In this document: one piece after another, positions 46,594 through 58,301 of the stretch
Numbering within the stretch: position 1 is the stretch's first letter
Layout of the letters: each line of letters opens with the position of its first letter
Assembly: GCA_019787685.1 (NCBI GenBank)
Contig: JAHNUO010000011.1
Span: 1,240,001 to 1,304,000, forward strand
Length of the DNA: 64,000 nt
Direction: 5' to 3'
DNA from: Chiua virens
Lineage: Eukaryota; Basidiomycota; Agaricomycetes; Boletales; Boletaceae
The notes under the pieces: generated by a model
The model's database searches: none
Told to the model about the DNA's origin: nothing
The model's input: only the letters and a program-made list of their open reading frames with translations
Made by a program: the position numbers and the translations under genes

Positions 46594-47695
46594 GTGAAGA
46601 TACCCGTGGAGATCACCTTTCCTGAGATGTTCTGCTCGATCCTTGTTCTTTCCTTGATTATCCATACGTCTGTTATTATTCTCAGTACTAATGCATTCAT
46701 TTAATCGCTGAGGGTCAATCTCAAGGGCTGATTTTGTGTGCACCGATTGTGTTGATCATGATCTGAGAAATACAGCTCCTGCTGCGTGAAAGATGATAAA
46801 CTCGCCGATGCCACGAGCCTGCTAAGCGGTTGAAGAACGGAGTCCTGCTGTCTGAAAATGAACGGAACATTATAAAATGCAGCTGAAACACGGCATACCT
46901 TGAAACACCCTGGTTTCAACTGTCACTATCACCCGATTGGACAACCACCTTACCTAACGTGCCTTTGCTTGGGATCGAGCCTGACTCCCGAGTTCATCGT
47001 CTTGGTTGGTGCATGCTGACTCGTACCTGGCTGGAACGCGAGCAGTGACGCTTCTATGGCGAACGGATCTGAATCATTCTCACCGCTTCATGTGGCTGTG
47101 CATTGTGATGAAACGATGCAAGCCGTGACGCTCGATATTGTCAACTTGGAAAGGGAGACAATGCTGGCAGTCGTTAATTGACGGGATTCATCTCGGTGCC
47201 GCCGCATATATGTTATTCCTCCAGGGTGATCGTTCCGACTTGTGTCAGGCCAGACAGCTTACATACCACCACAGGGTCATTGCCAGGTCACCGCATCCAG
47301 GACATTGACAATCATTCGGTTTCCAGCGCAGGCTCGTCTCATCTGCATGCCAGGCTATCAAACCCCGCGGAAAAATGGAGCGGTGTGGGAGGAAGGCACA
47401 GGTCATCTCGATACGCCGTTTTCTGCGGTGCCAGTCCGCCTTCTTATATCTTCTGCCAGCATTCCAATCTGACCTTTTCCTTGCCACCACCCCCAATTTC
47501 CGGTTTGACGTCGACTGCTTCCATCCCTTTACTACCGTTATCGCATGGTGAGTACGGACACTTCTTTCACTCAAAGCTACTAACTCCGACTTCCTTGGCC
47601 TCCCCTCGTCTTTGATGGCGGGATCTGATCTCCCCTTCATGTCGGTCTCGCAGGCAACCACCAACTTTGACGGAATATAAAGTACAACTGCCACC
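46594..47695. other. Intergenic, 1.1 kb
   Basis: Upstream region of the next gene. A TATA-like AATATAAAG lies at about 47675, some 20 bp before the proposed ATG. ORFs on both strands here have no recognisable domain. Confidence 0.45.
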
Positions 47696-48839
47696 ATGCG
47701 GAAACTACTCCAACTATTCGCATACATCCAGGATTCCCCACTGTCCTCCGGCGACATATTTCTGAAATCAAAAAAGGAACCACGTCCAGGTGCGTCAGCA
47801 TGCATGCCATTCATAGAGGTCGATCATTCACCCTCTTGAAAGCAGTGTGTTCGTCCATCGCAGAGTTGACATCGCAAGCACTGCGCAATTCCCCCAGCTG
47901 TGCGTCCTTCCTAGCAGCCGCCGCCAAACCCCGAATACACCCTGCGCCAGAGGAGTTATCTCACGACGATACCATGTCCCGTCCCGTCCCCTCCCCATCG
48001 ATCCGATCGTCCTCCGAGGCCAAGGACTCGCGCCACGCCAAAAGAAAAGACTCGACCGACGCATCGTCCAGTGTCAATTCGTCCAGAGTGTCCAACGATA
48101 CGCAAACAGTCTGGTCCCCCAGCGACATCATTCCTTCCCCGTGCCAAACCCCCTCCGCCGCTCCAGCTGACCAAACACAAACGACACCGCTCCACCAGCC
48201 ACCCACATTCTGCGGACCCCGTGCCGCGCAGCTGGTCAACACCCTCGCTCGTGCGCTCGCACAGCGATGCCTCGCGACAGACCTCCAAATCATGTCCCGC
48301 AGCGCCATGTTCGCCGCGAGTCAGTCTGGATTTGACCCTCCTCGACCTGACGCTCGAACATACGGATAAGGTCATCCCCGATAGCCCACCACTGACACGG
48401 TCCCCCACGCTGGCGTCGAGTTCCGACACGGACGGGATCGCACAGGTGCCGTTTGAGCCGTCCGAGTTTAAATCGGCCTGGGGATGGAAGCCGCCGACCA
48501 GTTGGACGGGACCGCCTGCGACGGCATCGACGGCCGTAACAACGAACGACGCGTCACCCGCGAGGGTCCGGTCCTTCAAGAAACGTGCCCGGAAGCCAAT
48601 ACGGAGTGACGAGTTTGCACGCACGCGTCTGAGCCCGCCGCAGATGCTCAAGCGACTGCGATCCTATCCGACTAGTCGAGATCAGGGAACCGGAAGACGA
48701 CCATGAAGATGAGGTGGCTGAGGAGCCGGAGAGACCGTTGTCGCCTGGCATTATGGTGTTCCGTTGCGCCGAGGACGGGTGGCAGGAGAAGCACGTGGCT
48801 GAGGTGATCCCGATGCTGCGGGCGCTCAAGTTCAAGTAG
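47696..48839 (+). CDS. Ser/Pro-rich low-complexity protein, unknown
   Basis: The ATG at 47696 (context CCACCATGC) gives MRKLLQLFAYIQDSPLSSGD and a clean splice (about 47790-47850) to AVCSSIAELTSQALRNSPS. A long disordered region rich in Ser, Pro, Thr and basic residues follows, with TLEHTDKVIPDSPPLTRSP and EFKSAWGWKPPTSWTGPPA. The last part, EPEDDHEDEVAEEPERPLSP then GIMVFRCAEDGWQEKHVAEV and MLRALKFK, ends at TAG 48837-48839. Two frame changes (about 48.1 and 48.67 kb) imply further introns that I could not place. No known family; the conserved-looking short end may be a docking element. Function unknown. Confidence 0.5.
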
Positions 48840-49343
48840 GGAAGGCCGGTTTGATCGGATCGGAGGATGCGGGGTCGTCCAATGGTCCATCGTGTCGTGC
48901 ACTGGGCAAGATGCGATGTACATACAATGCACTTTTCTTTTACGCCACGTCGTCGGGTTCTAGTGTGATATACGTTACTGTATGATAGTTTTTTGCACGT
49001 CACGCCATCCTCAGCCAGATGGGTGTGTACTATGATAGCATACTCTTGCAATGTTCAGCAATCTCTTAGATCTCAGAGCCTGGAACCTTTCTGGAGGTTC
49101 TCTGACTGGGGAACGAACTTAAGAACCATTCATCATTCGAGGGTGAAACTACCGACGTCAAGTGTCCGTGCATCTCCTTGATCGGGCCGCCAGGAACGCT
49201 GATTAGATTATATTTCAAAGTCCGCTCATAGTGGTTCCGAGTCAACAACTTGAAGGTTCCTGCAATCTACTGGAGATATAGTCCCAGCATATATCACCGA
49301 TGAGTCAAATGTCTAAAGAATGCCACCAACTACGGCGCGGAAT
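48840..49343. other. Convergent intergenic region
   Basis: About 500 bp with no supported gene. Confidence 0.45.
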
Positions 49344-49800
49344 TTATCTGCTTCCAAACGTCTGATCCAGAGACACCACCAAACCCCAGCTCATGACGCT
49401 GAAGCACACCACCAACCGTGGTGCATGCAATGTACAACCGTATTTCCATCGGATTGCGCCTCCCCCACTTGGACTCGTGTTTTTGAATGAGAAGCCGCCG
49501 AGGACTGTCTTGGACACATCTTGGGTCGAAGAGGTACTCGGTGTCGCTCGATTGAGGCCCTGGTTGTGAGATTCAGCGACCGACGGCGTTGGTAAGGGAG
49601 GCGAATGCTCTGTCGTGCCTTTCCGATAATTTGCTTCGGAAAGCCTACGCCAAGTTTTGCGTCCAAGAAGATAACCCTCCAGCGCATCGATCAAGCTATC
49701 TATTCGCTATGTGTTTGGAGCTTGGAGAGAGCGGATAAATTCATTGATGAGTCCGGCCTCCCAGTGTTTATGCTGAGATATTAGTGACATTCGCGATCGG
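49344..49800 (-). pseudogene. Possible gene remnant with in-frame TAG
   Basis: One minus-strand frame reads MSLISQHKHWEAGLINEFIR and SLQAPNT, then a TAG, then resumes RIDSLIDALEGYLLGRKTW and RRLSEANYRKGTTEH, ending with a Ser/Thr/Gly-rich tail. Both sides look coding, with no GT donor between them to remove the stop. It could be a disabled lineage-specific gene, a read-through case or a sequence error. No family recognised. Confidence 0.35.
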
Positions 49801-52688
49801 GGACTTGCAACTGTCGAGGCTTGTGATTGGACTTGGATGGTAGTTTTGAGGACGGTATTATATACAGGGATGATAAATGCATTTCAGGTAAGCTAATCAC
49901 AACGCACATGGTTTGCCCTCCTAACTCCTGATCGGTTTACCGAGCTGGAATCAATAGGAGTAATCGGCTACAAGAGGAACGCCGCTTGGAGAGCGAATTA
50001 AATCTAGATACTCAATGAATAGATAGGTGTGTGCTAGTGAGAAGACTGGAGTTGTCATGTCAACCGGCCTCCTCTCCATCTGCCAAGTTCCACCCTATCG
50101 ACATGCCGTCTTAGCCAACACTAGGGACAACCCTTTCGAATCAGGAGCTTTATACAATGGACCTGTGTGATTTTTCCCTCGTTGAACACCCTGAATTAAA
50201 TTTTTTTCTGGGGGCCACCCGAGGATGCTTGAGGAGGCGAAAGAAGGCGTAAAGGCCAAACCCTCGGGAAGTCTGGTAGGACCTCGTCGAACAAGAAAGA
50301 AAACGGAAAAAAGGACGGACCGAAGCAAAGAACAAAACCCACGCTGGAATCGTGCGAAATGATCGAAAAAGTGTGAAGGCGAAGTTCAAAGGCGGTACAA
50401 CAAAAAGATGAGAAAACAAATTCGAGATCCGAGTCTTCTTCTGCTCGTTCGGAAAAGAATCCTAGGATCGCCGTAGATCAATCAAAGTACGGATGAGATG
50501 TGTTCCTCGGGCCCATTTGTCAGCCCAGTGTCAACGCTGCTCACCGCAATCTCAAATGTTGTGGTGTAGTACAGCTTCGCAGTAGTCTGACCCGCATCGG
50601 AGCGAACGAGTGTGACATGTTATTGCCGGGAAGACCGTACGCTAGCCACTCGGTGCCGCGTTCGACCGAAAGGATCCCTGCGCGGAGTTGTGTTACTTAA
50701 TGTATTGTGGTGGACAGAAGTAAAACGGTGGATGTCCAACCCAATCTTTCCGGCGGTGCAGGGGAGCAGAGTGGGTTGGCAGCTCGCGCGTACAGCCTCG
50801 GGTGGCGGCGGGCCAACATCCTATAGACGTCGCTCTCTGCCGTAATGTGTGGCTGCGGGGTGACTGACATCGGCTGGACCGTGTGTGCCTGTGGGAAGAG
50901 GCACAGCAATCATCGGTCAGAAAAGATGGCGGGAAGTGCTGACCCCAATTGGAGGTAGAAAGGCACAATGGAGAGGCAGTCGAAACTGATGAAAAACGGG
51001 AGAAAATCAAGAGCAGAATATATGAGAGTCGTGGGTAGACAGTGACAGATATCAGATACTGTCCATCCGCTTGTCAGTGAGAATTGATGAGATGAGTCGG
51101 TGTGTCAATTCGAGTAAGGCTCAGGCTCAGTGCTGAGCGCTGAGCGAACGCGTTGAAATGTTCACCGTTAGACGGACATAAACATCGGAGGAGCGCGAGA
51201 GGTTACCTTGATTTGTGTTAGAGCGCAAACAGTGACTCGGTGACCAACAAAAGAAATGGCCTCGGTTCAAGACATTGATGTTGGCCGTGTGCTGTATACG
51301 GCGTTGAGAGGGTCCACATTGCGCAGTCGAGGTGGAATGTAAGAGAACGCCTGTTCGGTAAGTGTAGTGTGGCGGAAGGGTGACTAGGCGTCGGGGAACT
51401 GGCACGGACCGTATAGTGCACTGGAACACCGGGAAGTCGGTAAATACCATATCTGGGCAAAGGTGCTTGAGTGCTATGAGGGTGGAGCGACGCTACCTTT
51501 CTAGGAGGTCACCGTGACTCTGGGTTTGGAAAACGCGAGTGGCATGGCTGAAACTCAGCTAATATTGTCTGCATGGTGCTATAGGGCAAATATAAAACCA
51601 CCACGATGGCCACATGTCCACGTATGGGGAGCAGCGAAAAAAATACCTCTGCTGTACAATGTGGATCCGCTGGCATTATAGTCTCGTTTATTTGCTGAAA
51701 GTTTTTATTTATTTACGTAAGCAACTCCCATGGATGATCGTCTGATGGGCCGGATCAACTGGCGGGATTTCGGTGACCAACTTTGGACTAACTAGCCCTC
51801 TTTCTCTCACGTAGCGTCATGACAGGGAACATACTCCCTACAATACTTTCACGGTGAGATATCATAGTCTGCGGCATTATGCGACGCTTAACCGGTGTTA
51901 CAAGCGTATCCTCCGCGCACCCGCCACGGTCTTCCTCGCAGCTCGCGGTTTTACGGACGTTGTAGGTCTGTACTAATCTCCACCTTTATCCGTTACGCGA
52001 TCATATGAACGTGATTTTGGACTCAATATAATTTTTGGCACTAAAATGGACATCCGCCAGAAATGGTAACCCTTATTATCTTGTCTACAGCAACCTGGTG
52101 AGTTCAGACGCGAGTCTTCTACTCGTTGCTTGGGTACCGTTTTTCAGCATGGCTTGTTATCTGGGCTGAACGCACTTGGACACTGCATGAGCTACGTGGA
52201 CAGTGCTCTTTGGTCTTCTTGACTGTGACGACATTTCCCTGCCCTGCGGGCCGGTCCCCCTGGATTGCTGTGCCGTCAAAGCGGTGCGGAAACTGGGGCC
52301 ACAGAACGACATCCTGCGCCTCCCCCCGCACTGTCTGTGACACCGAGGTGTTGTGCAATACGTCGATGAGCAAATCGTCATATCAAAGCTCCACAAGCTT
52401 AGTTATCCCTCTTGCTGGCAGTGGAAGACACAGCCTTGCGCACATTGTTTGCGAAGTGCCTGCGCATCGCCACCCCTGTCCCAGAGTCCCGGGCTTTGAA
52501 AAGAAGGCTCCGCGCGGGTCTGTGCGGAGTCTGTTGACGTGATGGCACTGGAAAGTATCCCGTACAAAATTGGACAGCGTTGATCTACGCATTTTATCAT
52601 CCGCTAAAGCGCGTCCTCGGGAAGCTACTTAAAGGGCACAATGGGTCTGCCACCCCATGTCCCCCCTTATCTAGCATCCTCATCCATC
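49801..52688. other. Largest empty intergenic region, 2.9 kb
   Basis: No gene with splice logic or domains was found. It contains A-rich tracts (50.2-50.4 kb) and scattered ORFs under 140 codons. The plus/minus ORF pair at about 52.13-52.54 kb has mixed composition but no recognisable motif. Confidence 0.45.
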
Positions 52689-54363
52689 ATGTCCTCGCAT
52701 CCAAAGTAAGTGTCTATTACACATTGACAAGAAAGACGTTGATGTTGTTGTCCAGCCCGGATTGTTATGGCCACCAGGGTCATATTTATTATGAGAATGG
52801 TTCAGGACCCCCTGTCTCTCGACAGTCGCGCTCCCCAGAGCAATCCTGGACATCGAGCACCCCGATTGATGATCAGATCGGTTACTCTCAACCCTATCAG
52901 TCCGTGGACCCAGTCAGAGTTCAATTGGAAGCTCACGATGTGGAGGTATATTCATTCCACGACTATTACAACGCCACAATTTATTCGCCCCTCGTCCACT
53001 TGCAGGATATGTCTTACTCGATCAACCAATCTGAGTCCAATCTTCTGCCGCAAGTCCCTGGTGTCCGAACCGACGCCACATATACTAATGTTGGGTTGCT
53101 TCACCTTTGATGTCACACTGCCTGACGCTTCCCTTGATGTCTAGGATGACATTCCTTTGCAACCTTCGATCTACTTCCCATACGATCCACTTATTTACGG
53201 ACAGTTTCAACACCAAAGCGGCTACGCTCCTTATGAGTCATATTACGACCCGCAATCCTACGTACCAAATGCACAGACGAGCAGTAACTTTGCACAGGGC
53301 TTCCCGCCGCAAACCTCTCACGGTCCTTTAGCATCCAACTATCTATACCCTTCGTCGACGCAGCTCCTCCCGCTGGACCTCGGGGGACCCATGTACCTGA
53401 CAAACCCAGATGCTCCACCTCTTCCTGCTAACTTCTCGCAGGATGGGGTAAACACAGCGACGTTAGAGTTGCCTAATGCGAACACTAGACGACACAGCCA
53501 TACACTTCCTGTGGCGACTTCCTCCTCAAACCAGAGTTCGGTTGCTGGTCCGAACCGCCTACAGCCGAGTTTACCCGAGAGAAGACGCTTACTACCGCAG
53601 GCCGCCGACGAGGAGCAGTCCGTCAGTGCTGTATGCCAATTTACGCACCGCTGTACAGCTGACACTGGAGTAGACAGCACGGAGGGTGATTCCCCGTTCC
53701 GACCGAGCATGGAGTGTGCATTCCACGGATTCTTACATTCCTGGACGGGGCAAGGTGATTCCTCAAGAACGGTACACAAGCAACACTATCACGTCATATA
53801 ACACGCCTGCCCCGCGTGCCCGTATCACTTTCAATTTGGAGAGCCCGGATCAGCCCGGAATCCCAATCACCGATATTCTGAGTCAAACGGGCAACTTTGC
53901 TCGCCTCCTGAATCGCACAGAAACCTTTGATATGGGGAAGTTGACATTTACTCTCCGGATTCTGGTGAGCTTGATATTTGATTGGTGGTATGATTTGTGG
54001 CTCAACATTCGACCGCCGGGACGCCAGTGGCCTGGGTACAAACCTTGGACCAAGACAATTTCTGCCAAGGACTGGAAGAAGAACCGTGGCCCAGTCAGTC
54101 GTGCGAAACTTGCGGAGGTGGTGGCAAAGGCTGTCCGTGATCTGATCAAGGTTGGTATCACCACTGTCGGCTTGCCGTCTGAACTTGGGCTGATACTCTC
54201 CTACCAGAAGAGACGTAACGAGAGGTGCCATGCAGAGTATGCCGCAGAGTGGAATGTCGGGCAAGACGGCATTCAGCTTGGACAGATCTGTCTCGTTGCG
54301 TTGTGGCAGGTGTCGAGGGGCAGTTGGCAACCTCAGCTTTGTTTGATCGAGCCCCGCCGCTGA
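52689..54363 (+). CDS. Uncharacterised Agaricomycete protein with C-terminal WPGY domain
   Basis: Start ATG 52689 (MSSHP), then an intron with perfect GTAAGT donor to PDCYGHQGHIYYENGSG. An intron at about 53090-53143 joins ATYTN to DDIPLQPSIYFPYDP. The N-terminal ~330 residues are Tyr/Pro/Ser/Gln-rich and disordered. The C-terminal ~150 residues look folded and conserved: ITFNLESPDQPGIPITDILS, FDMGKLTFTLRIL spliced to WPGYKPWTKTISAKDW, then SRAKLAEVVAKAVRDLIK, and after an intron WNVGQDGIQLGQICLVALWQ with VSRGSWQPQL near the end. I recall similar C-terminal modules in mushroom hypothetical proteins, but no function is known. The layout (disordered activation-like region plus a small domain) would suit a regulator; this is a guess. 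One central junction (about 53.69-53.78 kb) is unresolved. Confidence 0.65.
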
Positions 54364-55356
54364 TCCGCCCCGCCCCGCCTTTGCCTTTTTCCCGGGTTTT
54401 TGTTGTCATTTACTTATTTGTCATTTTTCTTTCCTTTGACATTGGTGTTTTGTTATTTTCTTTTTTGTCACCCTAAACCTTTTTCTTCGTCCTGGAGTCA
54501 CCGGTAAATTTTTCTCAACTTCAAAGATCCATCCATTCGCATCACATCTTGGTTTAGAGGTGCATTTTAAATATATAGCATGGCATAGGCATCGTTAAAG
54601 AACAGTGTAGCATGGTTTTTATTTTCGTTTCTTTGCTCTGTTTCGTCCCCAGTTCCGTTCACATTCGCGCTTTGATTTTCACCATAATACTGTGACCCTG
54701 GTAACAGGTCGCATCTTATTGTACATGAAGTAGTGGTGTTGCATTTGGCGTATGGACAGGTTTGCCATACAACTGGTTTGTGTGTGCAATGAATTTTGTG
54801 CCAGTGGGAAAAAGGAGAACCCTCAGGTCCGAGAATTTTGAGCGCTACGGTGAGAGAAAACTGGATGGATAGCTAGGCACAAGTGGAAGTGCACTGTGAT
54901 ATGAAGAATGGGAACTACGTAAGTGCTATAGAGACTAGGAAGTGGGTGAAAACCCCTCGGGGCTGAGGCACCAGGCGAGCGAGCTGGGGACCGAACCGGC
55001 GCAGTCACACTTGATATACTTACTTCTAGGCTCCAAGAAGGTCGTATGCGGAGTTTGAAATAGCCTCGCTGCCTTTTCAAGTAGATCGACGTCGGATTAG
55101 ATGCTTCCATCTAAACCTTGAGTCTAGCCTTAGCTCGGCCTATAGATAAACCAGCGGGTCTTTTTTGCATCGTGCCCGCTTCGTCCAGCAAAGGTGAGCA
55201 CATCGAACCTGAAACTACCAAATTCTCATTGCCACGTTTTCAGGGTTCGCTCAAGCCTCCTGACGTGATCGTGAATATCTCACTGGCACAGTTACCATTT
55301 TCGAAGGACTGTTTCTTGACAATCTAATCAACGATTCCAGTCGTTGCCGCGAGACG
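54364..55356. other. Intergenic, 1.0 kb
   Basis: Begins with a very T-rich 3' flank (54380-54480). No gene seen. Confidence 0.5.
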
Positions 55357-57454
55357 ATGGGCATCCAACCATCCAACACGGAGATCGACGTGATGAGATC
55401 CCCCGGATCATCGCTCACGTTTACCCTCTCCGAATCATCTGCACTGGCATCTTCTGGTCCAGTCCCAACGACGTTTGGACCTAGGGTGGGTCAAATTACG
55501 CTCACCCGATTCCAGGCCGACCCGGCCGATGTGGGCAGATCCGAGCCGGAGAACTTGCCAACGACCATCGACAACCTCACGTGCCACACCGAGATTGCGA
55601 CGAGAAGCTTCCCGATCAAGACGATCACGATCGACACCCCAAATATTTTCGTGGGTACCTCTCGTGGCGTCGTACCCCACCTGTCGAGGGACCATGTCAA
55701 TGGGTCGGATGCGATCCAGTGGATAAACGTCCCGTTCGAGTCGTTGTGAGTCGTCGTTCGTGTTCTTGTGTTTCCGTCGAGTGTTCGATTCAGACACGTG
55801 CGTCATCGCATTGGATAATGTAGTTTGGAGCAAGTTCCCCCGATCCCGACCTTGCAACACGGACCGCATTCGTTGCACCGGTTCTTGGGGTTCGAAGAAG
55901 ATCGACGGATTGTGTCCCTTTGTCTCCGAAATCCGCTTGATACACGGGAGATGCCGCCGAACGGAAACACGCACGTCTCGGCCAACTGTGTACGGGGCGT
56001 CAAAAAGGTGTGTTCAACCCCTTTGCAACATCAAGTATCCTTGTGCTGATGATGACCTTGTTTCGGGGCGTATGACTAGGTGACACTATCGGACTGGCGC
56101 AAGTATGTCTACAAATTGCAGCCCGATGTTGTCTTCGCCCTCACCGACACGCCGTTCACCCTGCCTCCCCATTCTCAGAAACGCATCACGAAGAGCATCG
56201 AACGGAGTGTGACATGGGTCGCAGATATACTTCGCCACCTACCAGGCTGCTGGAGAAGCTGTTTCATCTGCATTCACACACGGGCCAAGCCCAATGCGCC
56301 ACCCTCAACTGTCACGCCATCCGCTCAACGTATTTGTTCACATGGCAGGCGGGACATCATTGGCCGCGCGTGAGACCTTTGCCTACGCACTCCGAGAAAC
56401 GCTGCACGGCCCTGAAGCAGCTTCTGTCGCGCCGCTCCGGTCCCTCGACGAAGGGATCGCAGGCTACGCGTTCGACCTCGCCGTCTTGCGCGGCACAAAG
56501 CCCACTCCAAACACGTCACGACATCAAAGTCTCCCCGACGACTTTCTCCAACTGGAGAGTCCCGAGATGTTGCAGCACCCAGAACCGTTCGTCGAGGTGC
56601 CGACCCCACATACGGAAGATGTCGACGTGGCGGCGTCGGGTGTCTTACCCACGGCCGACTCTCCCCCGCCAGCGTCACCAAGCCTCGCCTCGCTGCTCCG
56701 TACTTCGCTTAGACAAGTTTCGGAACAGAAGCCACGCCTCGTGACAGGGGCGCGATCTCCTCACGAGATGCTCCGTCTCATGCGGGACGTGGGCGTTGAT
56801 CTGTTCGACGTCGGATGGGCGATGAACGCTGCCCACATCGGCATCGCGCTCGACTTTTATTTTCCGGTGTCTGAGAATGCGAGCGACGAGGAACTGGGTG
56901 TGCTGCGGCGGCCCTTGGGACATAACCTGTACGATCCCGTGTATGCACGTCACTTTGGGCGACTCGCGGATACGGTCATGGGTGCAGGGGAAAGCGCAGA
57001 AGACGGGACGACGAAGCGTCGTATATGCCGCTGTATTGCATGCTCGCCGTGCGCATTGGCGTCGCATATCCTACACAGCACTGTCGATCAGCAGTCATAC
57101 GTTGCGGCTGGCGCGGAAGCGACCTCAATGTATGAGAAACCGCATAGTCGCGCATACATCCATCATCTACTTCACACGCACGAAATGTCTGCGCACACGT
57201 TCCTCGTGGCACATAATCTCGCGGTCGTGTCTACATTTTTGGCTGACGTCAGACACGTGTGCATGGAGAACGAGGAAAGCAGGAGCATGCGGTTTGCACT
57301 CGAGGTAGACAGGTTTTGTAGTGCTTACGATGAAAGCGGGGAACTGTTCATCGGTGCGAAGAAGGATTGGAGGTATGTTGACAAGGCACGAGGGAAAGGG
57401 AGGCTTGCTAAGGAAAAAGAGAAGCAACTGGAAGAGGGTGATCAAGACGCGTGA
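55357..57454 (+). CDS. QTRT2: Queuine tRNA-ribosyltransferase accessory subunit 2
   Basis: Non-catalytic partner of tRNA-guanine transglycosylase, which places queuine at position 34 of GUN-anticodon tRNAs (including tRNA-Asp). TGT-fold evidence: FGPRVGQITL, TPNIFVGTSRGVVPHLSRD, VTLSDWRKYVYKLQPDVVFA, PHEMLRLMRDVGVDLFDVGW then AMNAAHIGIALDF, and the zinc site CRCIACSPC with downstream HTHEMSAHTFLVAHNLAVV. Introns at about 55748-55820 (joining ESF to LEQVPPIPTLQHGP) and about 56010-56080 are clean. Near 56220 the frame ending VADILRHL and that beginning AAGEAVSSAFTHGPS differ by one base; only a 32-37 nt intron would join them, so an indel is possible. The start MGIQPSNTEIDV is the first ATG. 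The C-terminus is Lys/Glu-rich. Confidence 0.85.
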
Positions 57455-57796
57455 GGGAGGGTAACACCAACACGTGATAGTCAGTAGGAATTAGTGTACA
57501 CTCCAAAAATGCGACAAATCCATAAATTGACGTCACCAATAGTGGATGTTCACGGTCATCACTACAGCCAACTGGCAGCCATGATGCACAATGCTTACAC
57601 GGGATCAAAGCACCACAGGTCAGGAGTAAAGAGCGAGTGAAATGTCGGGTACGAAGACAGATGTTACTCTACGCAATGCAACGATTCTATCCCTATGCAA
57701 TCCAAAGTCAACAGGTAAGTTCTGACGTGAATGGCAGAAGCGGTCTAACCTACCCAGAGCCGAGTGTGCTCGTCTTGGCGGTAAAGAACAAGTATT
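57455..57796. other. Convergent intergenic region
   Basis: 342 bp between QTRT2 and the ATP synthase j gene. No coding signal. Confidence 0.5.
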
Positions 57797-58003
57797 CTAA
57801 TGTTGCGACTCTGCTTCCCTCGCGATCTGAGCTGCATATGGGTTCTTTGGGTCCTTGGCGTAGGCTTCCGCTGGAGTAGGGTAAGTATTGAGAGGAGTTG
57901 ATGAAACCCAGTGGGACGTACAACGGACACCAAGGTCTTGCATCTGGTTGACGAGGTAAAAGGTGACTGCAGACGCGGCGATGAAGGGTGCCAAGGGCTT
58001 CAT
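57797..58003 (-). CDS. ATP18: Mitochondrial ATP synthase subunit j
   Basis: Tiny single-span subunit of the F1Fo-ATP synthase membrane sector in the inner mitochondrial membrane. Two exons on the minus strand: MKPLAPFIAASAVTFYLVNQ then MQDL, an intron of about 60 nt (donor GTGTCC, acceptor CTCCAG), then AEAYAKDPKNPYAAQIARE and AESQH to TAG 57797-57799. The Lys-Pro start, the single helix and the DPKNP motif fit the subunit j family. The product is 48 residues; family members are about 45-60. The ATG at 58003 is preceded by an AG, so a 5' UTR intron is possible. Its promoter faces the J-domain gene. Confidence 0.75.
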   Translation of the reverse strand: MKPLAPFIAASAVTFYLVNQMQDLGVRCTSHWVSSTPLNTYPTPAEAYAKDPKNPYAAQIAREAESQH

Positions 58004-58301
58004 CACCTGTCAACGCGACAACGTATGATGCACACCCGCAAGTGATCAAAAAGGCGAGCGAAAGCGGAGAAAAGACGGAGACGTCAGGTCAGCAGTGGAA
58101 CGAGAGAAGGAGACGTACGGGCGTGTTAAATCGTCCCCTCCAGAAGAAAACGTATTGCAACATGTTTTTGACGTCGGAATGGAGGATCAACTGGGTTTGT
58201 AGGAAAGACGACGTGGGTCAAACCGGAGGATATCGGTACCCAATACGGGTAATTTGTTCTCACGGGTACTCCCTGCCCCCAAGACTTTTCCTACCGTGGT
58301 C

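Noticed and set aside
47245..47814. 189-codon minus-strand ORF upstream of the low-complexity gene
   Set aside because: It overlaps the better-supported plus-strand first exon and has random-like composition with no motif.
54945..55030. GC-rich segment with a GGTTCGGTCCC-like B box on the minus strand
   Set aside because: No cloverleaf with pairing acceptor and anticodon stems could be drawn, so it was not called a tRNA.
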